DNA of 64,000 nt from JAOUEA01 sp038249195 (GTDB taxonomy: Bacteria > Actinomycetota > UBA4738 > HRBIN12), in the NCBI GenBank assembly GCA_038249195.1, contig JBBRWM010000003.1:1-64000 (forward strand), written 5' to 3'. Positions 59,074 to 64,000 of this stretch are shown one piece after another; the first letter of the stretch is position 1, and each line of letters starts with the position of its first letter. A program made the position numbers and the translations under genes. The notes beneath the pieces are model-generated. The model was not told the DNA's origin. It did not search any database and saw only the letters and a list, made by a program, of their open reading frames with translations.

Positions 59074-61214
59074 CCCTCCCCGAACGTGCGATCGAGGTCA
59101 CGTTGGTCCCACACACGCATTGGGACCGAGAGTGGTATGAGCCGTTCTCGGTCTTCTCCGAACGTCTCGTCGCGATGATGGATCTCTTGCTCGATCTGGG
59201 CGCAACGGGCTTCCCGCACTTCCACCTCGACGGACAGACAGCGATGATCGATGATTACCTTGAGCGTCGCCCCGAGCGCCGCGGCGAGGTGGAGTCGTTG
59301 GTCCGGGGCGGTCAACTCTCGGCCGGATCATGGATCACCCAGATGGACGAGTTCCTCGCATCCGGCGAATCGCATATCCGCAATCTCGAGATGGGACTCG
59401 CGCGGTCCGCCGAGCTCGGACGCGCCCTCCGGGTGGGGTATATGCCCGACCAGTTCGGTCACGTCGGCCAGATGCCGCAGATCCTGCGCATGGCGGGTCT
59501 CGATCGCGCGATGGTGTGGCGAGGGGTCCCGGCAGCGATCGATCGCTCGTCGTTTCGATGGTTCGCTCCCGACGGGAGCGAGGTTCTCACCGAGTACATG
59601 GTGTTCGGGTACTTCAATGGCGAGTCGTTCGACCAGGCCGTAGAGCCGGACGCACTGGCCGCCGGCTTGCAGCGCAGCATCGACAAGATGCGCCCCTACC
59701 TGGCCGGCGATCGTTTGCTCGTGATGGTCGGCTATGACCACGCCGGCCCCGACGCGACGCTCCCGGCACGATTGGCTGCCGCGACGGACCGCGGGGCGAT
59801 CCGAGCATCGATCGCGGGGCTCGCCGATCACCTCGCCGAGATCGCGCCGGCGGACGCGCTCCCCACCTGGACCGGCGAGCTTCGGTCGTCCGCCCGCGCT
59901 CACCTATTGCCCAACGTGTACTCGGCCCGGACGCCGCAGAAGCGCGAACGCGGCCGGGTCGAGTCCTTGATCGGGCGCGTCGCCGAACCGCTCGCTGCGC
60001 TCACGCCAGGGTTTGCGTGGCCGGATGTCGAGCTCGAACGCGCTTGGACCCTGCTGCTGTGGAACGGGGCGCACGACTCGGCTTGCGGTTGCTCCCACGA
60101 CCAGGTGGCGCTCGACGTCGACACCAGGTTCGCCGAAGCGCGCGCGATCGGCGGATCGATCGTCGAGGGTGCTCTCGCCGAGCTCGGTCGGCGCGTGGCG
60201 ACACGAGGTGTCATCCGCTGGAACCCATCGCCGTTCGAATGCGAAGGTGTCCCGGGACTCGGCTATCGGGTTGAGACCTCGCCATTGCCGCCCGCCAGCA
60301 TGCCAGTCGACATCGCTGTGGGCGACGGCGATCCCGGTCTCACGATCGATGGAGCGATAATCAAGTTACTTGACGAACCGGATGTGGGCGATCTGTACAA
60401 CTACTGCTATGCCGAAGCTGGCCAGATCCCCTCTCCTCCGGCGTCGATCGCGACACGCCCAGGAGGGTTCGATGCCATCTGGCCCGGTCTGCGCATCAGC
60501 GTCGATGTGTCTCGCCGCCATGCTGAACCCTTCGTTCGGCTCGCGGGAACGATCGAGAACGACCGGCCGGATCATCGCCTTCGGTTGGTGGTGGATCTTC
60601 CAGGAGGCGCCGAGGGGTCGTCGGCGGGCGCTCCGTTCGAACTGGTCCGCAGGCCGCTAGTGGGCGAGGGCAGCGATCTCGAGGCCGCCTCGCCCACCTG
60701 GCCGGCACGCCACATCGCGGTGGCGGGGACGACGGTGATCCTGCACGAAGGTGTCTTCGAATACGAGGTGGTGGATGGCAAGTCGCTCGGAGTGACCCTC
60801 CTGCGGTGCGTGGGTCGCATCAGCGCCCCGTCTCTCGCGACCCGGCCGTGGGACGCTGGGCCTGCCACGCCGACCCCCGACGCGCAGATGCTGGGCCGCA
60901 CGAGCTTCTCGGTGGGGCTTTGGGTTGACGCGCCGGCCAGTGACGCGGGCGTCCTGTTCGACGGGTGGGAGCGCTTCGCGTTGCCGCTGTTGGAGGCGCC
61001 GGCGGCCGGTGGGGGGAACGCTCCGGACACGGCGCCGTCGCTGGAGGTCGAGATGGGCGGTTCGCAGCTATCTGGCGTCCGCATGACGGGCGAGAGGCGC
61101 CATGGGCGCGTGTGGAACCCGTACCAAGATCGCGCGCTGGAGGCGATCGTCCAGGGTCGAGCGCGCCGACTCGGACCGGCGCGGATCGAAACATTCGCCC
61201 TGGACGACCGATGA
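59070..61214 (+). CDS. GH38 alpha-mannosidase
   Basis: A 714-residue GH38 enzyme. VTLVPHTHWDREWYEPFSVF carries the zinc ligands H15, H17, D19; YMPDQFGHVGQMPQIL holds the likely nucleophile D127; and WRGVPAAIDRSSFRWFAPDGSEVLTEYM is typical of the family. A second zinc-site stretch, WNGAHDSACGCSHDQV, is present. The C-terminal beta domain continues to 714. It cleaves alpha-mannosides in a retaining manner; no signal peptide, so it acts on imported sugars. GTG start overlaps the preceding stop (GTGA). Confidence 0.92.
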   Translation: MTLPERAIEVTLVPHTHWDREWYEPFSVFSERLVAMMDLLLDLGATGFPHFHLDGQTAMIDDYLERRPERRGEVESLVRGGQLSAGSWITQMDEFLASGESHIRNLEMGLARSAELGRALRVGYMPDQFGHVGQMPQILRMAGLDRAMVWRGVPAAIDRSSFRWFAPDGSEVLTEYMVFGYFNGESFDQAVEPDALAAGLQRSIDKMRPYLAGDRLLVMVGYDHAGPDATLPARLAAATDRGAIRASIAGLADHLAEIAPADALPTWTGELRSSARAHLLPNVYSARTPQKRERGRVESLIGRVAEPLAALTPGFAWPDVELERAWTLLLWNGAHDSACGCSHDQVALDVDTRFAEARAIGGSIVEGALAELGRRVATRGVIRWNPSPFECEGVPGLGYRVETSPLPPASMPVDIAVGDGDPGLTIDGAIIKLLDEPDVGDLYNYCYAEAGQIPSPPASIATRPGGFDAIWPGLRISVDVSRRHAEPFVRLAGTIENDRPDHRLRLVVDLPGGAEGSSAGAPFELVRRPLVGEGSDLEAASPTWPARHIAVAGTTVILHEGVFEYEVVDGKSLGVTLLRCVGRISAPSLATRPWDAGPATPTPDAQMLGRTSFSVGLWVDAPASDAGVLFDGWERFALPLLEAPAAGGGNAPDTAPSLEVEMGGSQLSGVRMTGERRHGRVWNPYQDRALEAIVQGRARRLGPARIETFALDDR

Positions 61215-63016
61215 GCCGCGCAGCCGACGTGACCGACCCGAGCGCCGTCACCCCGCTCCTGTTCCCGGTTCCCCGTCGGATCCGGGTCACCGACGCAAGG
61301 GTGCCCGACCGGGCGGCCACCGAGCGGATCGACGAATCGTTGCCCGCGGAAGGGTACCGGCTGGTCGCCACCCTCGAGACGCTCGAGGTGGTGGGCGCGG
61401 ATCCGGCCGGCCTGGCCCACGCGCGCTCGACGCTCTCGCAGCTTCGTGCCGGGGCACGCCCCGGGACGCTTCCCGAGATCGAGATCGATGATCATCCCGA
61501 CCTAGCGGTACGAGGCGTGATGCTGGACGTGGCCCGGGGGCGGGTGCCGACGATGGGAACCCTCGAGGCCTTCGTGGATGGGATGGCCTCGCTCAAGCTC
61601 AACCATCTCGAGTTGTACATGGAAGCGTCCTTCGCGTTCCCGGACCATCCCAACGTCGATCCAGAGCCCGATCCAATCACGGAGGACGAGCTTCGTCGGC
61701 TCGACCGCTACTGCCGCGAGCGTCACGTGGAGCTGACCGCGAACCAGAACACACTCGGCCACATGGAACGCTGGTTGCGACACCCCCGGTACCAGCACTT
61801 CGCTGCGACGCCCGAGGGGTGGACCAGCAGCCGTGGCGAACACGAACCCGCCACAACGCTCGATCCGGGCGATCCGAAGGCGCTGACGTTCGCTCGATCC
61901 CTCGTTGAAGCGATCGTGCCGTGCGTGAGCTCTCGACGCTTCCACGTTGGGTTGGACGAACCGCTCGACCTGGATCCGGCGATCTGGGCAGCCCTGTACG
62001 GCGAGTCGGGCACGGCGGACCTGCTGGCGGACGGAGGATTCGTGGTGCCGTTGCCGCCCGAGCAGCTCGAGGCATACGTCGCCTTCCTGCAGGGTCTGCG
62101 CGCGACTCCGGCCCTTCGGGAGCACGAATTGTTGATGTGGGGGGATGTGCTCGCGGCCCACCCCGAAGCGCTCGACAGGGTTCCTGCGGGGGTAACCGTC
62201 TGCGAATGGGGATACGAGTCGACGCATCCCTTCGCGAGCAGGCTCGGACGTCTGCGGGAGGCCAGCATCTCGGCCTGGGTGTGCCCGGGCACGTCCTCAT
62301 GGAGCGGCGTCGCCGGACGCGCCCGCAATGCTTGGACGAACATCGCCGCAGCAGCTCGCGCCGGGATCGAGGGCGGGGCAGCTGGGTTGCTGGTCGCCGA
62401 CTGGGGCAACGCCGGCCTGGCTTCAGTCGCCGAAGCGCAGGTGGCCGCCGCCGCCGGAGTGTCGTGGTGTCTGGCCACGAACGAGCGAACCAACCCCGGC
62501 ACGTTCGGCGATGCGCTGGATCGGATCGTGTTCGCCGATGGGCACGGCCGGTTCGGGTCGTCCATGCTGGCCTTGGGGCAGGTCGATGCCGACTTCGATT
62601 CCGGTGTGCCGGAGGTCCCGATGCTGGCCCTGGGCGTCAGAGAGCCCGAGGCGGTCGCGAGATTGGCCTCGGGCGGCATGGGCCCCGACGACGTGGAACC
62701 CCTCCGAGCCCGGATCGACGCGGCCCACGGCGGACTGGGCGAGCCGCGGTTGGATCGGCCCGATGCACAGGTGCTCCTGGCAGAACTGGGGTGGGCGGCA
62801 GACGCGCTCGATGTCCTCGCGCGAGACCTTCAGGCCAGGCTCGGCGCCGGAGGACGACTCGAAGGCGTCGCAGGAAGCCAACGTCGCCTCCTCTTGCGGG
62901 ATCTACTTCCATTGATCGAGCGACGGCGTGCGCTCCGCGATGATCGCTATCGGCCTGGAGGGCGCGACGACGTGGAAGCGGCGCTCGAAGGGCTCGTGGC
63001 TGCCTACTCGCCATGA
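61211..63016 (+). CDS. GH20-type beta-N-acetylhexosaminidase-like enzyme
   Basis: A 601-residue protein: a GH20b-like N-terminal domain with LLFPVPRRIRV ... EGYRLVAT, then the barrel start DLAVRGVMLDVARGRVPTMGTLEAFVDGMASLKLNHLELYME (RG-MLD-RGR-PT is GH20-like) and RRFHVGLDEPLDLD with the D249-E250 pair in place of HxGxDE. Substrate-assisted cleavage of beta-GlcNAc or GalNAc would be expected. Sequence is divergent (HVGLDE, not HIGGDE), so activity is likely but the specificity is uncertain. Cytoplasmic. ATGA overlap with the GH38 gene. It ends the operon. Confidence 0.82.
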   Translation: MSRAADVTDPSAVTPLLFPVPRRIRVTDARVPDRAATERIDESLPAEGYRLVATLETLEVVGADPAGLAHARSTLSQLRAGARPGTLPEIEIDDHPDLAVRGVMLDVARGRVPTMGTLEAFVDGMASLKLNHLELYMEASFAFPDHPNVDPEPDPITEDELRRLDRYCRERHVELTANQNTLGHMERWLRHPRYQHFAATPEGWTSSRGEHEPATTLDPGDPKALTFARSLVEAIVPCVSSRRFHVGLDEPLDLDPAIWAALYGESGTADLLADGGFVVPLPPEQLEAYVAFLQGLRATPALREHELLMWGDVLAAHPEALDRVPAGVTVCEWGYESTHPFASRLGRLREASISAWVCPGTSSWSGVAGRARNAWTNIAAAARAGIEGGAAGLLVADWGNAGLASVAEAQVAAAAGVSWCLATNERTNPGTFGDALDRIVFADGHGRFGSSMLALGQVDADFDSGVPEVPMLALGVREPEAVARLASGGMGPDDVEPLRARIDAAHGGLGEPRLDRPDAQVLLAELGWAADALDVLARDLQARLGAGGRLEGVAGSQRRLLLRDLLPLIERRRALRDDRYRPGGRDDVEAALEGLVAAYSP

Positions 63017-63063
63017 TTCCCTTTCGACGATCTCGCACACCCGGACCAACAGTCGGAAGGTCG

Positions 63064-63080
63064 CCGGCGCGTGACGCCGG
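63064..63080. terminator. hairpin between convergent genes
   Basis: CCGGCG, a 5-base loop and CGCCGG lie in the 66-base gap between the converging GH20 and GH4 genes and could stop transcription in both directions. No T-tract is seen. Confidence 0.4.
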
Positions 63081-63082
63081 AA

Positions 63083-64000
63083 TCAACCCTGGGGGAAGAA
63101 TCGGGGCAGGTGCGATCGGTTCTGCTCGAGCAGATCCCCGAGCAGGGGCCGGGCCTGGTCGAAATCGCCCACCAGAGGGTTCGCCATGAGCGCCCTGAGC
63201 GCGTGGTCGCGGTCCCCGGTCATGGCCGCGCGGGCCGTCAGCAGCTCGTAGGCCTTGGCCTGCTCCACGAGGCCCAGCATGTCTTCGGCCAGCGGATCCA
63301 CCGGCAACGGGAGGGCACCGTCCCGATCCACCGTGGCGGCGACCTCCACGACGGCGTCCTTGGGGAGGTTGGGGATCGCTCCGCCGTTACGAACGTTCAC
63401 GACCTGGACGTCCCCGGTCCCCGCGTGGAGCGAGGCGACGAGCGCCGCCGCCGCGTCGCTGTAGAACGCTCCGCCGCGCTCCTCCAGGAGCTTCGGCTTG
63501 GCATCGAGGGCCGGATCGCGGTACAGGGCCAGCAGCCCCTTCTCGATGGCCATGACCTCCTCGGCGCGGGTGATCGCCCCCTCGCGACGCTGCTCTGCGA
63601 GTACCCGCCCGGTGAGGTAGTAGAAGTGCAGGTAGTAGCTGGGCACCGAGCCGAGGGCACGGATGAGCTCGGACGGCAGGCCCGTCTCGTCCTCGAGCAG
63701 ATCCATCGCGGTCTCCATCAACGCCGGCAGTCGATCCAGCCCGTCCACCAGGACCTTGCGTTCCCACGTGAGGTGGTTAAGACCGACGTGCTCGAGCTGC
63801 ACGCGCCCCGGCTTTACCCCGAAGTGACCGGCGAACCCTCGCTGGAACCCGATGGCGACGTTGCACAGACCCAGCGCGCGGTGCCCCTCGTCCAGCAGCG
63901 CCTGCGTCACGAGTCCGGTGGGGTTGGTGAAATCGACGAACCAGGCGCCGTCCGCGCCGCGCTTGGCCGTCTCCTCGGCGAGCTCGAGCACCACCGGCAC
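63083..64000 (-). CDS. GH4 6-phospho-beta-glucosidase-like enzyme, partial at the right end
   Basis: The last 305 residues of a GH4 enzyme; the NAD-binding N-terminus lies beyond the window edge. Visible: VVLELAEETAKRGADGAWFVDFTNPTGLVTQALLDEG, RALGLCNVAIGFQRGFAGHFGV (metal Cys, GLCNV), VGLNHLTWERKVLVDG (metal His in LNH) and IKLYRDP-like ALYRDPALDAKP. The C-N-V/G-LNH combination points to 6-phospho-beta-glucosidases (LicH/CelF type). This implies phosphorylated sugars, although no PTS gene is seen here. Intact so far, unlike the other GH4 gene at 42 kb. Confidence 0.85.
   Translation of the reverse strand: MPVVLELAEETAKRGADGAWFVDFTNPTGLVTQALLDEGHRALGLCNVAIGFQRGFAGHFGVKPGRVQLEHVGLNHLTWERKVLVDGLDRLPALMETAMDLLEDETGLPSELIRALGSVPSYYLHFYYLTGRVLAEQRREGAITRAEEVMAIEKGLLALYRDPALDAKPKLLEERGGAFYSDAAAALVASLHAGTGDVQVVNVRNGGAIPNLPKDAVVEVAATVDRDGALPLPVDPLAEDMLGLVEQAKAYELLTARAAMTGDRDHALRALMANPLVGDFDQARPLLGDLLEQNRSHLPRFFPQG

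Noticed and set aside
1..64000. CRISPR arrays and insertion sequences
   Set aside because: No regularly spaced direct repeats and no transposase-like protein were seen on either strand.

Overview
The window is 64 kb of very GC-rich DNA. It looks like a chromosomal piece of an Actinomycetota-type bacterium. Supporting features are a Tad pilus cluster with a DUF4244-type pilin and TadE/TadG-like partners, many GTG starts, GTGA/ATGA-coupled genes, and several genes whose -10-like box lies 6-7 bases before the start codon (leaderless style). The genus cannot be named from the sequence. No phage, IS element or CRISPR array was seen.

Layout. 0-5.3 kb: a secreted beta-propeller protein and a compact minus-strand Tad pilus operon (tadA, tadB, tadC, pilin, tadE, tadG-like). 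5.4-20 kb: accessory genes, including an MFS transporter fused to a cyclic-nucleotide-binding domain, a GFA-type protein, an orphan histidine kinase, GNAT and DinB proteins, secreted and lipoprotein genes, a membrane-anchored EEP phosphatase, a TolB-like lipoprotein, and two gene remnants (a tadA piece and a PD40 piece). 20-30 kb: MarR, VOC, PPK2, a membrane-FkbM methyltransferase fusion, a CpaE/TadZ-like ATPase, a MoaD/ThiS protein overlapping a BNR propeller gene, an M15 peptidase, HAD and PadR proteins, and 3-methyladenine glycosylase. 30.2-33.3 kb: a selenocysteine tRNA, a second orphan histidine kinase, a 16-bp copy of the tRNA 3' end 2.5 kb downstream, and a mosaic gene remnant. 33.4-39.8 kb: an HxlR regulator, an ECF sigma factor with a coupled membrane protein, an amidohydrolase, a Ppx/GppA-type phosphatase and an M55 aminopeptidase.

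39.8-64 kb is a glycan-use island. Its left edge is decayed: an internally deleted sugar kinase, a Gfo/Idh stub, an intact DegT aminotransferase and a frameshifted GH4 gene. Two transcription units follow. One is an ABC sugar importer (lipoprotein plus two permeases). The other is about 16 kb: a ROK regulator, a second ABC importer, GH35-like, GH1, two Gfo/Idh oxidoreductases (one frameshifted), a glycerol-1-phosphate-dehydrogenase-like enzyme, a ceramidase-like protein, GH38 and GH20, mostly joined by 4-base stop/start overlaps. Both units begin with the same promoter arrangement (TTGACC, 18 bp, TAGCAT) followed by an identical palindrome TTAGGAAAGTTTCCTTA, so the ROK protein probably controls itself and both importers. 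A GH4 6-phosphoglycosidase gene runs off the right end on the other strand. The enzymes (beta-galactosidase, beta-glucosidase, alpha-mannosidase and beta-hexosaminidase types) suggest intracellular breakdown of imported mixed oligosaccharides, possibly from N-glycans or glycolipids. That substrate is inference.
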